From JAHEDT01 sp963825615 (GTDB lineage: Bacteria; Desulfobacterota; Desulfuromonadia; Desulfuromonadales; BM103): a stretch of 64,000 nucleotides of DNA. A program made the translations under genes and the position numbers. Numbering within the stretch: position 1 is the first letter of the stretch; every line of letters starts with the position of its first letter. Below are positions 1-9,473 of this stretch, in pieces. Under the pieces are notes generated by a model. It worked only from the letters and a program-made list of their open reading frames with translations, had not been told where the DNA came from and did no database searches. The stretch covers positions 1 through 64,000 of the forward strand of contig CAWGTV010000003.1 in the NCBI GenBank assembly GCA_963825615.1, given 5' to 3'.

Positions 1-142
1 CTGAGAATAGAGTAGTTTGATGTTGCACATGCTTCGATAACCTGTGGGCTATGTGCATAAACTCATGAACTACAATACTGTGCCTTATGTCTCTTAGTTT
101 TTCATATAACTCCTATCTAATGTAGTGTTGTGCCAACTTATA

Positions 143-171
143 TTGACATATTCCATCATATGGATTAATTT
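143..171 (+). promoter_or_regulatory. possible sigma70 promoter for the Cys-rich protein
   Basis: A perfect TTGACA lies at 143-148, and a weak -10 (TAATTT) follows about 17 bases later, just ahead of the gene starting at 217. The -35 match is good but the -10 is poor. Confidence 0.35.
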
Positions 172-216
172 ATGTCGCTAAATCGCTCTAACCGCTCAAA
201 CAAAAAGGAGAGAACA

Positions 217-651
217 ATGAAACTTATCAAGTCCCTTCTGATTGGTCTTAGTTTGTCCGTTTTGTGTGTTGGATATGTGACGGCTCAATCGGCGACACCA
301 CCAAACGATCGTCAAGATGTTTTGTATACCTGTAATTGCGGGCCTGAGTGCAAATGCAATTCAGTTAGTACACAACCCGGTAAATGTGCCTGTGGGGTCC
401 CGTTGAAATGGGGCCATGTTATTAAGATTGAAGGGGATGAAGCAATCCTCTGCCAGTGTGCTGAGGGATGTAAATGCGAGTTGAGTAAGGATGATCCGTC
501 CAAATGTGCCTGTGGAAATGATGTAAAACGCGTCAAACTGGCCGGGACAGGAGTCCATTTCTGTAATTGTGGTGGTTCATGTGTCTGCAATACCGTCTCT
601 GACCAAACTGGGAATTGCAAGTGTGGCATGCCACTCAAAAAAGTAGATTAA
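217..651 (+). CDS. secreted Cys-rich metallothionein-like protein
   Basis: The start at 217 is chosen because AAAGGAGA sits directly upstream; the longer frame from 172 lacks a ribosome site. The 144-residue product has a hydrophobic signal peptide ending around TAQ (residues 1-24). Three Cys-rich repeats follow, each of the form CxCGxxCxC...KCxCG and carrying six Cys, spaced by about 35-40 residues. Such Cys clusters bind soft metals (Cu, Zn, Cd, Ag) in metallothioneins, but this is not a classical bacterial SmtA, and export suggests periplasmic or surface metal binding. The copper efflux genes on the opposite strand nearby support a metal role. The exact family is not recognised. It appears monocistronic, with a terminator directly downstream. 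Confidence 0.75.
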   Translation: MKLIKSLLIGLSLSVLCVGYVTAQSATPPNDRQDVLYTCNCGPECKCNSVSTQPGKCACGVPLKWGHVIKIEGDEAILCQCAEGCKCELSKDDPSKCACGNDVKRVKLAGTGVHFCNCGGSCVCNTVSDQTGNCKCGMPLKKVD

Positions 652-686
652 TTAACAGAATCATATTCTGAATGATGATTGAGATA

Positions 687-718
687 TGGCCTATCCTATA
701 CAGGGTAGGCCATTTTTT
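687..718 (+). terminator. rho-independent terminator
   Basis: An 11-bp stem (687-697 with 702-712, one G-T pair, 4-base loop) is followed by six T residues at 713-718. It ends the Cys-rich protein transcript. Confidence 0.85.
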
Positions 719-769
719 ATCTTATAGGTAGTGACTTATACGAACTAACAGATATGACTCCTTGAGACA

Positions 770-862
770 GACCCTAGGGGCCGCTTCAAGAAGGTCTGTT
801 TAAAATAACACAGTTTAATTTAACACTAACTTCTTTAGATGCTTTTCAAGAGCTATAAAATA
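770..862 (+). repeat. dispersed intergenic repeat, copy 1
   Basis: This ~93-bp stretch aligns with 16601-16690. Shared blocks are AGGGGCCG, then TTAATTTAACACTAAC, then TTTTCAAG, with roughly three quarters of bases identical by eye. It lies between convergent genes and has no open frame. Confidence 0.6.
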
Positions 863-1000
863 CGCAAATCAATAATAAGCCGTTTATCACACCAGTCGTG
901 AATTACTAGACCATTACTGTGATTCAATCACAGCAGATCTCTCCATGTCGAGAGAACCATTCGGCAAAAAGATACAAAATGATCGCTTTAGGAACAGAAT

Positions 1001-1324
1001 TCAACGAGGGTAGTCATTACCGTCGATCTGCTCTATTTCGACATTGTCTCCAGAAACAATCCGAACCAAAACACTGACATCCTTCCCTTTCGCTATGATT
1101 TTATCCAAAATATCTGGATTCGGATTGAGGATCGTGAATATCTCTACTGGAGCTTTTCCCCGGATGATGTACCCTTGATTCATTAATGCGATTTCGCCTG
1201 TAATGTTCATGCTTTTCACAGAAGGGGCTTGACTGGTCTGCGCTGACAGGGCGTTATTTCCTCCAAAGCCGCAACCAATGAAAAATACCGTAAATAAACA
1301 TAGTATCGCTACATTTTTCCTCAT
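1001..1324 (-). CDS. small lipoprotein downstream of cusA
   Basis: The product has 107 residues. A short hydrophobic signal ends in FIGC (lipobox, Cys18), predicting a lipid-anchored periplasmic protein. After a low-complexity linker there is a compact ~65-residue domain (residues about 38-105) rich in beta-type sequence with a KGKDVSVLVRIVSGDNVEIEQIDG core. The domain is not recognised. It begins 66 bases after the cusA stop on the same strand, so it is probably the last gene of the cusBA operon and may serve metal handling or envelope stress. That role is inferred from position only. Confidence 0.6.
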   Translation of the reverse strand: MRKNVAILCLFTVFFIGCGFGGNNALSAQTSQAPSVKSMNITGEIALMNQGYIIRGKAPVEIFTILNPNPDILDKIIAKGKDVSVLVRIVSGDNVEIEQIDGNDYPR

Positions 1325-1390
1325 GACAATGTCCTTTCTCGCAGATTAACTTTCTTTTCGGCCGCCTCAAAACTGCCCTAATATATATGA

Positions 1391-4300
1391 TCAACTAATT
1401 TGCGGTTGTGAATCCAACGTCTTAGCCTCCTGGAAAGCCAATGAACCTTTGATCTCAAAATTCCATTTCCAAATTTCATAAATGACTGGGTAAACCAACA
1501 ATTCCAAGAGAAACGAAGTAAAGATTCCGCCAATCATCGGTGCGGCAATTCTTTTCATTATATCTGACCCAGCACCCGTTGACCACATGATGGGAACAAG
1601 TCCTAAAGCCATTGTGGCAACAGTCATAAACTTTGGCCTGAGACGCTTGACAGCACCCTCAAGAATGGCCTGTCGCAACTCAGGGAGGTTACGCAGCCGC
1701 CCTTCTTTTTTTGCTTTATCATAGGCAAGGTCAAGATAAAGAAGCATGAAAACTCCCGTTTCCGCATCGACACCTAGCAAAGCAATGAGCCCGACCCAAA
1801 CGGCTATACTCATATTGTAGCCCAGCAGGTAAACGAACCAGACAGCTCCGATCGCTGAAAAGGGAACCGCAAGAGCCACAATGGCAGTTTTGGCAAGAGA
1901 TTTGGTGTTCATGTAAAGAAGCAGAAAAATCAGAAAAAGAGTCAGCGGAATGACCAAGAACAATCGTTCCCTGACTCTCTTCATGGCCTCATACTGCCCA
2001 GTCCAGACCATCGAGTAGCCAACGGGGAGTTGGATCGTGTTTTTCAATAATTCTGCTGCTTCAGCAACATAGCTACCCGGGTCCCTGTCGCCAACATCAA
2101 CATAGACATAGCCGGTGAGCAAACCACCTTCATCACGAATCATGGCCGGTTCACTGACTGTCTCAATATCTGCAAGCTGATTTAAAGCGATTTGTCGCTC
2201 TCCTTCCAAGGCAGGAACAAGCAAACGGCCCAAAGACCCAAAATCTGATCTGAAATCGGGCAGGTAGCGCACATTTACGGGATAACGTTCTCTCCCCTGC
2301 ACTGTTGTGGTAACGTTTGCACCTCCGATTGCATTCAGAACCACCCCCTGCGCCTCTTCAATACTTAGGCCATATCGTGCGAGTTCTTCTCTTTTCCATT
2401 TGACATCTATGAAGTAACCGCCACTTGTACGCTCTGCGAAAGCGCTTCGGGTTCCCTCAACGGCTAGGAGCTTTTCTTCGACCTGTGTCCCGATCTTTTC
2501 GATCTCGCTGAGGTTGTCCCCTGATATCTTGATTCCCACGGGAGTCCTCACGCCGGTGGTGAGCATATCAATACGGGCTTTTATAGGCATGGTCCAGGCG
2601 TTCGACAACCCCGGTATCCTTAAAGCATCATTTAGCTGGCTCACGAGCTCTTGACGCGAAAGGGTGTCCGGTTTAAACGGGCGTAATACTGTTTTGAGCC
2701 ATCCGGGTGCCCAGGAGGAATACCATGTATCGACTTTTCGCCACTCCGATTGCGGCTTCAGGAGAATCACTGTTTCTAACATCGACAGCGGCGCAGGGTC
2801 GGTCGAGGTATCGGCTCGGCCAGCTTTTCCTAGAACTCTCTCGACCTCTGGAAACTGCTTGACAATCCTGTCGGTCACTTGAAGTAGTTTTTGTGCTTCC
2901 GTGATTGAGATTCCAGGCATTGTGGTCGGCATGAAGAAGAGCGAGCCCTCATCCAGTGGGGGCATGAATTCTGAACCGAGTTTGTTAAACACAGGGATCG
3001 TGGCTAATATCAACACAAGAGTAATCCCAATAACGAACCGCTTGTGCCCGAGCGACCACTTGGCGAGAGGTTCATACAGTCTAATCAGGCGACTGCTGAT
3101 CGGGTGCCTGTCCTCAGAGCGAATAGTTCCCACGAACAAGGAAGTCGTTGCCCGGCTCAGCCAGAGAGGCTTAAAATTGAATTTTTTAAAGTTTGTCAAA
3201 AATAGCCTAAGGGCCGGATCAAGAGTTATTGCCAGAAAAGCTGCGACAACCATGACAAGCGTCTTGGTGTAAGCGAGAGGCTTGAAGAGTCGCCCCTCTT
3301 GTGCCTCAAGAGTTAGCACTGGCAAAAACGCAACGGCAATCACTAGCAGGGCAAAAAAGCTTGGAGCGGCGACCTGTTTTATGGCGTCTACAATCACATC
3401 ACGGTTGTCGCCGCGCCCTCCCTCCTGTTGCCACCCCTCAAGTCGCTTGTGCGTTTGCTCAACGACGACAATGGCCGCATCGACCATCGCTCCGATGGCA
3501 ATGGCAATCCCGCCAAGCGACATAATATTCGCTGTCAACCCCATTGCCCTGAAGGGAATAAATGAGATTAGGACAGCAACGGGAATAGTGATAATCGGAA
3601 TGAATGCACTGGGGGCATGCCCAAGAAAGATAAAAATGACAATTGAAACCGTCAGGATGATCTCAAACAACGTCGATTTCAGTGTGCCAATAGCATTTTT
3701 GATGAGATCGGACCGGTCATAAACAGTGACCACCTTGACTCCCTCTGGAAGCCCAGGGGTGAGTTCTTCGATCCTTCTCTTGACGTTATCGATCACGTTC
3801 AGGGCATTCTGCCCCTGCCTCATGACAATAATTCCCGAAACGACGTCCCCGGTGCCATCCAGATCGGCAACTCCCCTGCGATAGTCTGGCCCCAAAGTCA
3901 CCTGTCCAATGTCTTTGATACAGATGGGAGAACCGTCCTTGCTTGCTGAAAGAACAATGTTGCTGAAGTCATCTAGCGAGGTTGCATACCCCCTGCCCCG
4001 CACCATATATTCCGTGCCACCGAACTCGATCAGCCGTCCACCCACCTCCACGTTTCCAGACTTCACGGCTTCGACGACTCGATCGATAGAGATGTTGTAA
4101 GCTTGAAGGCGGTTCGGATCTACGTTCACCTGGTACTGTTGTACGAAACCACCGACAGTTGCCACCTCGGCGACACCCGGGAGGGCCTTGAGATAGTAGC
4201 GTAGATACCAATCCTGCAAAGAACGGAGTTCCGCAAGACTAGAGGATCCCGTTTCGTCCACTAGAGCATATTGATAAATCCAGCCGAGGCCGGTCGCGTC

Positions 4301-4690
4301 AGGACCCAATTCGGTCTGAACGCCCTGAGGCAAACGTGGAATAACTGTTGAAAGATATTCAAGCGTTCGTGAACGCGCCCAATAGATGTCAGTATCGTCC
4401 TCGAAAATAACGTAGACAAACGAGTAGCCAAAATCTGAAAACCCCCTGACGGCCTTGACACGCGGCGCACCGAGCAATGAGGTCACGATCGGATAGGTGA
4501 CCTGGTCTTCAATGATGTCCGGACTTTGGTCCCAGCGTGAATAGATAATGACCTGAGTCTCGCTCAGGTCGGGGATGGCATCAAGCGAAACACGTTGCAT
4601 CGACCACCAACCCCAGATGCAGGCAACGGCAACAAGGATAAAGATGATCGGCTTGTTTTTGACTGAAAAGTCAATGACGCGATCAATCAT
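1391..4690 (-). CDS. cusA: CusA-type copper/silver RND efflux pump
   Basis: This is a full-length heavy-metal RND transporter of 1099 residues (family usual about 1040-1100). It is a proton-driven inner-membrane trimer moving Cu(I)/Ag(I) out through a tripartite complex. The N-terminal TM precedes the VSLDAIPDLSETQVIIYS porter start; TM4 has the HME-RND signature GAMVDAAIVVVEQ; the C-terminal TM block has GTGAGSDIMKRIAAPMIGG. The three Met residues of the E. coli CusA substrate site appear conserved by context: LFFMPTT, PLSMLET and RIDMLTTG. This argues for monovalent copper or silver rather than Zn/Co. The ATG overlaps the cusB stop by 8 bases, implying translational coupling. No CusC-type outer-membrane channel gene is in the window. 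Confidence 0.95.
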   Translation of the reverse strand: MIDRVIDFSVKNKPIIFILVAVACIWGWWSMQRVSLDAIPDLSETQVIIYSRWDQSPDIIEDQVTYPIVTSLLGAPRVKAVRGFSDFGYSFVYVIFEDDTDIYWARSRTLEYLSTVIPRLPQGVQTELGPDATGLGWIYQYALVDETGSSSLAELRSLQDWYLRYYLKALPGVAEVATVGGFVQQYQVNVDPNRLQAYNISIDRVVEAVKSGNVEVGGRLIEFGGTEYMVRGRGYATSLDDFSNIVLSASKDGSPICIKDIGQVTLGPDYRRGVADLDGTGDVVSGIIVMRQGQNALNVIDNVKRRIEELTPGLPEGVKVVTVYDRSDLIKNAIGTLKSTLFEIILTVSIVIFIFLGHAPSAFIPIITIPVAVLISFIPFRAMGLTANIMSLGGIAIAIGAMVDAAIVVVEQTHKRLEGWQQEGGRGDNRDVIVDAIKQVAAPSFFALLVIAVAFLPVLTLEAQEGRLFKPLAYTKTLVMVVAAFLAITLDPALRLFLTNFKKFNFKPLWLSRATTSLFVGTIRSEDRHPISSRLIRLYEPLAKWSLGHKRFVIGITLVLILATIPVFNKLGSEFMPPLDEGSLFFMPTTMPGISITEAQKLLQVTDRIVKQFPEVERVLGKAGRADTSTDPAPLSMLETVILLKPQSEWRKVDTWYSSWAPGWLKTVLRPFKPDTLSRQELVSQLNDALRIPGLSNAWTMPIKARIDMLTTGVRTPVGIKISGDNLSEIEKIGTQVEEKLLAVEGTRSAFAERTSGGYFIDVKWKREELARYGLSIEEAQGVVLNAIGGANVTTTVQGRERYPVNVRYLPDFRSDFGSLGRLLVPALEGERQIALNQLADIETVSEPAMIRDEGGLLTGYVYVDVGDRDPGSYVAEAAELLKNTIQLPVGYSMVWTGQYEAMKRVRERLFLVIPLTLFLIFLLLYMNTKSLAKTAIVALAVPFSAIGAVWFVYLLGYNMSIAVWVGLIALLGVDAETGVFMLLYLDLAYDKAKKEGRLRNLPELRQAILEGAVKRLRPKFMTVATMALGLVPIMWSTGAGSDIMKRIAAPMIGGIFTSFLLELLVYPVIYEIWKWNFEIKGSLAFQEAKTLDSQPQIS

Positions 4691-6674
4691 TGCCTTGCCT
4701 GCCCTCCATGTCGTGCGGCTCTCGATTGCTGTCTAATGTGTCGGAGACACGGGAAGGTTTTTTTGCATCTTTCTTCTGTTTTTGGCCAAGATACTTGGCT
4801 CCGGGAAAGTTCCCCCAACCGCTCCAGTCTTTGGGTTTACTGCTGTTTTGTTCTGACTCAGGACCGTTCCAGTCGATAACGCCTGGGGTGGTGTGAGACT
4901 TTTCAACAACAGCATCCTTTGTCATTTTGTGCTGGTCGGCGTCACCATGATCCGATTTCTGGGTGACTTGTTTGGGCGTCGCTGAAACCGTTGGGTCCGG
5001 TTGCGCTTTTTGTGGTTGGTCTGTATCAGCCGGAGACTTCTTGGCCGAACGTTTTTGCCCGGTATATTTACCAGGATTTTTCATGAAATGCCCCATGCAT
5101 TGTTGGGAGCAGAAATGGTAGGTCTCTTCGTCGAGTTTGAAAAACCACCCTGAATACTCAGATTTTAATTCGTCGACAGCCATGCCGCAGACAGGATCCA
5201 GGATCAGGTTACTGATGGTCTCGAGGTTTTGGCTTTTCGTCTCTGAGTCGACCGAACCCACAAATGTCTTGAGGTCTGTAAGGAATTTCACTTTGCAGGC
5301 CGGGGAGCAAAAATAGTAGATTCGTCCCGCGTGTTCAACAAATCGTCCTGACTCTGTCGCGGCCTGCTCTGAAACGTTCATGCCACAGACAAGGTCTTTA
5401 GTCAGTTTGACAGTCATGCCGGAAGCGGCAGTTTTCATTCTGCTCTCAGAGTCGATGAGAAAGTTCCCTGAAACGACGATATTATCTCCTGGCATGAGAC
5501 CGCTGGTGATCTCAACCCAACGGCCCAACTTCCAGCCTGTTTCAACCTCTCTGGGTTCCAGAACGCCATCGCCTATGGCGACATAGACGGTGGTCTTCAT
5601 CCCGGAGTCAATGACCGCGTCCGCAGAAACATACATGGCCGGCGGCATGTTGATGGGGATTTCGACATCAACAAACATGTCCGGCCTGAGGTCATATTGT
5701 GGGTTGTCCACATCAAGCCGTACTTTCAATGTCTTGGAAACAGCATCGAATAACGGAAGCACCTTGCTGACCTTGGCGTCGAATGTCTTACCGAACTGGG
5801 TATGCTTGACTTTCACCGTCATGCCTGGCTGTAGATACCTTGCCTCGTTCTCATAGACATCCGCATAAATCCAAACTTTACTGAGATCGGCGATGGTGTA
5901 GAATTCTTCCGCCGCTTTGAACCACTGGTTCAGTGTGACATTGCGGTTCAGGACGAACCCTTTGGTCGGTGCCCTCACTTGCAGATAGGGCCGTGCTTCC
6001 CGTGTGTTGGCGAGTTCCTCGACCTGTGCATCAGTGATCCCGAGGTTCTGGAGAGCCTGAACTGCAACGCGGATTTGGTTGTTAGCCAGGTCCCCCTGCT
6101 GGTGGCGGGTTTCTCCCCCGAGCTGCTGTTGAATACGATCTATATTGTCCAGAGTGATCAGATAGGTGACCTGGGCATTGTAGTAAGCGGGCGCAAGGGC
6201 CTCGGCAAGAATTTGCCCTTTATTAACAAAACTCCCCGTGGTGACGTCGGACAGCGATCTGATCCAGCTGTCAGTCGAAGCATTGACCCGAAAAACCCGT
6301 GTTTCGTCGGGGACCACTTTGCCGTAGAGGCGGAGGCCATAAGTCAGCGGTTGCGTTTCTACGGTGGCAACTTTAACGCCGATAAGTTGTTGACGCTCCG
6401 GGCTGACCTTGACGGCACCAAGAGACATTGACATGGAGGCGCTGTTAATATCGTCATCAGCGTCCGCATAGACAGGCTCCAAGGGCATGCCGCAGGGAGC
6501 TATGCCAGGGGAATCCGATCTGAACCCTGGAGTCATCGGGTCGACATAATAGAGGATTTTACGCTGCCCCTGGTCATCGGGGCCGGAAGACGTCCCTAAG
6601 CTGAAACGGCCACCCGCCCAGAACGAGACAACAACAATGATGAGGAGGAGAATTGCGCCAATGAATTTTTTCAT
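4683..6674 (-). CDS. cusB: CusB-type periplasmic adaptor with two C-terminal YHS domains
   Basis: This is a membrane-fusion adaptor of 663 residues, much longer than the usual ~400. It has an N-terminal TM (5-21). A heavy-metal-binding HMBD-type segment (about 41-70) contains YYVDPMTPG and APCGMPLEPVY. The barrel-sandwich, hairpin and beta-barrel regions follow (about 85-415). Two YHS domains then come: 426-472 (DLVCGMNV...YYFCSPAC) and 491-538 (LDPVCGMAV...YHFCSQQC). A charged Lys/Asp/Trp tail of ~120 residues ends the protein. YHS domains carry Cys pairs and occur in copper proteins, so here they probably hand metal to CusA. The adaptor core links CusA to an outer-membrane channel. The dual YHS extension is unusual. 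The gene overlaps cusA. Confidence 0.93.
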   Translation of the reverse strand: MKKFIGAILLLIIVVVSFWAGGRFSLGTSSGPDDQGQRKILYYVDPMTPGFRSDSPGIAPCGMPLEPVYADADDDINSASMSMSLGAVKVSPERQQLIGVKVATVETQPLTYGLRLYGKVVPDETRVFRVNASTDSWIRSLSDVTTGSFVNKGQILAEALAPAYYNAQVTYLITLDNIDRIQQQLGGETRHQQGDLANNQIRVAVQALQNLGITDAQVEELANTREARPYLQVRAPTKGFVLNRNVTLNQWFKAAEEFYTIADLSKVWIYADVYENEARYLQPGMTVKVKHTQFGKTFDAKVSKVLPLFDAVSKTLKVRLDVDNPQYDLRPDMFVDVEIPINMPPAMYVSADAVIDSGMKTTVYVAIGDGVLEPREVETGWKLGRWVEITSGLMPGDNIVVSGNFLIDSESRMKTAASGMTVKLTKDLVCGMNVSEQAATESGRFVEHAGRIYYFCSPACKVKFLTDLKTFVGSVDSETKSQNLETISNLILDPVCGMAVDELKSEYSGWFFKLDEETYHFCSQQCMGHFMKNPGKYTGQKRSAKKSPADTDQPQKAQPDPTVSATPKQVTQKSDHGDADQHKMTKDAVVEKSHTTPGVIDWNGPESEQNSSKPKDWSGWGNFPGAKYLGQKQKKDAKKPSRVSDTLDSNREPHDMEGRQGND

Positions 6675-6714
6675 AACATTCCATTGCGTGATCTCTTTTC
6701 AAAGAGCTCACGGT

Positions 6715-6742
6715 AACGAGGGGGCCCAAAAGCCCCCTCGTT
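6715..6742 (-). terminator. strong hairpin between multicopper oxidase and cusB
   Basis: An 11-bp perfect stem (6715-6725 with 6732-6742, GC-rich) with a 6-base loop lies 24 bases after the oxidase stop and before cusB. The minus-strand sequence that follows lacks a clear T run, so it may be a weak terminator or an mRNA-stabilising hairpin within one operon. Confidence 0.55.
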
Positions 6743-6765
6743 ATTATAGCTACTCATTCCTGCAT

Positions 6766-8944
6766 TTAGAATATCGCTTGTCTTTGCGAATTCACCGTAT
6801 AGGTGCGCATCATCTCGTTATCTTCGTGATCGAGAATGTGGCAATGCCAGACATAACCGACACCATTGATGAGCGCAGTCGGATCGAACGGATAGAGATT
6901 GTCCCCAGCAGCCGGGACACAAGGAGTAGCAAAAGGCGCTGTTCCAGTACAAGCCGTTCCTGCCACTGGGGCATCTTGTGGAGCCCACCTAACGACGATC
7001 CTCGTCACCTCACCCGGATAGGTGATGACGGTATCCTTCCAACCCATTTCGTAAGGCAGCGGTCCCGTACGTTTTGTTAAATCAAGAAGTGCATTGACCG
7101 GCGGGTTGCCACCAATGGCGCCATCGGCATTCCTTACGCTGTACGTGTTTGGGGGTCCTTCCCCAGGGAGTACGCCGTTAGCCAAAAGGAGAGTATCGTA
7201 TTGAGCAATCCAGTTCGCCGCTTTTTTAAATGGTGTGCGGTCCAGAAGCTGGAAACTTGTAAGGTGGGTATGCATCGGGTGCGCGTCGGCAGTAATGTTG
7301 ATAATCTCCCAAATCTCCGTGTCTCCTACCGCAGGCAGTTCGGTTTCGCGGCAGACAGTATTACCTGTACAAGGGGCTCCTGTATCAGGCGCTTTGTTGA
7401 GATTGTATTTCGAGTTGTTCACAACCAACTCAAGCGGGACCGCCAGCACCGATCACCTCGTTCAAGGTCAGCTGACGCACAATATTCCCAGCCGGTGCTG
7501 CCGGGGGAAGCGCAGGAGCAACATGATTGTTAAGAATCGGATGGAGAGGTGTCGGCCTGATTGGCGTCCCGGCAACAATTGGCGGGACAGTGGGAAGCCC
7601 GGAGGTATTGGCCACCACCCTGAACTGCATGACTGTATCGGTGACACCTTTAATAGGTGCGCCGCCACCAGGGAATGGAGTCCGCGCCGAGTTCATCATC
7701 ACCACACTCGTACCAACGGGAAGTGCCGAGAAGTCGACGATGACCTCATACCGCTCTCCAGGAGCGATAATGACGTTGGGTGTTGAGACAGCATTAACGA
7801 GATAACCGTCATCCGTCGCAATGGCAATAAAAGGCAGTTGCAACTGTTGCTTCACTTTAGTGGGCTTTAGATTGTTCGGCTTATTCTGAAGCAACGTCAG
7901 GTCGTAGAACCGGGCGTTGGAGCCGTTCAGGAGACGGAAGCGGTATTGCCGCGGCTCGACATTCAGGTAAGGCCAGGTTTTGCCGTTCACAACGATGGCA
8001 TCGCCGATAAACTCGGGTATCCAGAAGGGATGGACCGTCGGGTTGGGCTGCGGATTCGATGCCAGATTGTAAAAAATCTGGCCGGTCGTATCAAAGCTTC
8101 GATCCTGGATGATGAGCGGAATATCATGCTGTGGAAATGCTGGCATTGCGGCTAGCGGCGGATTGGCTGGATCAATGATAGGATAAACACCTGCCAGGCC
8201 TGCAAAAACATTCAGCCGCGTGATGCCGAACCCATGGGGATGAAACCAGATGGTCGCTTCCTCTTGTCCATTTGGATACTGGTAAGTGTTGCTCAAATAA
8301 CCGATGCCGGTGGTACTGCCGAGTTGATTGGGTTGCGTAAACCATGCGTCCGGCCCACCGTCATAGGCCGGCTCCACTTCACCACCGTGAATGTGGACTG
8401 AGTCTGGTATCAATCCCGAATAGGGTAATACGCCGCACGCCGGATTGGTATAATTCCCAAAAGTGTCCGGCAGGCAGTTCAAACCACCAGGGTTCGCCCA
8501 ATCGAGTGTCATGTCGATGGGTAAAAGATTCTGCACATTACCTGCAGGAACGGGCAATTCATTCAGATACGTAGGTGATACCGGAACTCCTCGTTCCGCT
8601 ACGACCACGGGGCCAAGATAACTGGGACGGACACCGCCTGCCGCCACATCAGCATCCGTTAGATAGCCCCAGACCCACGACGGCGTGTTGGGAGGAATCG
8701 TTGGTGGAACGCCTGTGCTGGGCAATATTTGTGACTGGAATTCCCTCATGTGGATAGTATAGGACGGTGTACCTGTAGACGTTGCGTCCACGACCGAAAT
8801 CGCCCCCGCCTCGGGCAACGGGTCAACGAATTTTGGAATAAGCGTTCCAGGCAGCAAAACCTGTGCGGCTTGAGTGACGGCGATATTGGCTCCGAACAGG
8901 AGCAAAGTCACGCCTAACATTGATAAAACTTTTCTCGTTTTCAT
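6766..8944 (-). pseudogene. multicopper oxidase (CotA/bilirubin-oxidase-like), single-base frameshift
   Basis: Two adjoining frames encode one ~725-residue multicopper oxidase. The start at 8944 follows AGGAGGAA and opens a signal peptide (MKTRKVLSMLGV... to QAA); the frame extends to 9031 without a better site. Copper ligand motifs are all present: HIHGG and WFHPHG in the first part, HPMHTH and WHCHILDHEDNEMM in the second (type 1 copper with axial Met). Near 7437 the upstream frame meets a stop. Removing one base restores GAGGPLELVVNN, so a one-base insertion (real or a sequencing error) separates the halves. Such enzymes oxidise Cu(I) or phenolics with O2 in the periplasm. Its position ahead of cusBA fits copper detoxification. 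Confidence 0.85.
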
Positions 8945-9473
8945 TTCCTCCTCCTTTATCTTCTCCTCTTCTCCTCTGTGGCGAATGTCCTTACCCTGAA
9001 TGAGGACATCGAAAAAATTCTCTAAACTCAAACTCGCTCGTCACGAGTTAATTACACTGCGAATCCATTGAAGTGGTCATGGATTCGTGTTGTTAAAGTA
9101 GATTATGAGTCTTATATTCAATCCTGACTTTTTCAGTTACATTTGAATTTCTTATATTTATAAATTTTTATTTTCAAAAAAAATGCCAAAGAGAAAAAAA
9201 TCATAAGTCTATGTAATTACATCAGTTTGTAAGATCATCAGTAAAATACTCTTGCAATTGCATGCGAAAAAATAAACGTTCCTTATTAAATTTATATTTA
9301 CTTGTCGCTTTTTACGACAGCTGAACACTCGTCTAAGGGAGCAGACATCCTGTCAATCTCGGCATAAAGATGCATTGACTACTGATGTGTGAATCGATTA
9401 TTGGTCATTTGAAAACCATAAAATGCAAAATTATTCGTTTGATTTTGGCCATAAACTACGACCCGTTATGTTC
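8945..9473. other. AT-rich intergenic region
   Basis: No gene is seen. The stretch holds the oxidase ribosome site and 5' leader (minus strand) and long A/T runs around 9150-9300. Promoters for the oxidase probably lie here but none can be fixed. Confidence 0.5.

Noticed and set aside
312..638. Minus-strand frame of 108 residues
   Set aside because: It lies antisense to the Cys-rich gene; its His/Leu composition is a mirror of the Cys codons.
3282..3722. Plus-strand frame of 146 residues within cusA
   Set aside because: Antisense shadow of a clear RND pump gene.
7235..7786. Plus-strand frame of 183 residues
   Set aside because: It lies antisense across the oxidase frameshift site, has no ribosome site and shows no domain.
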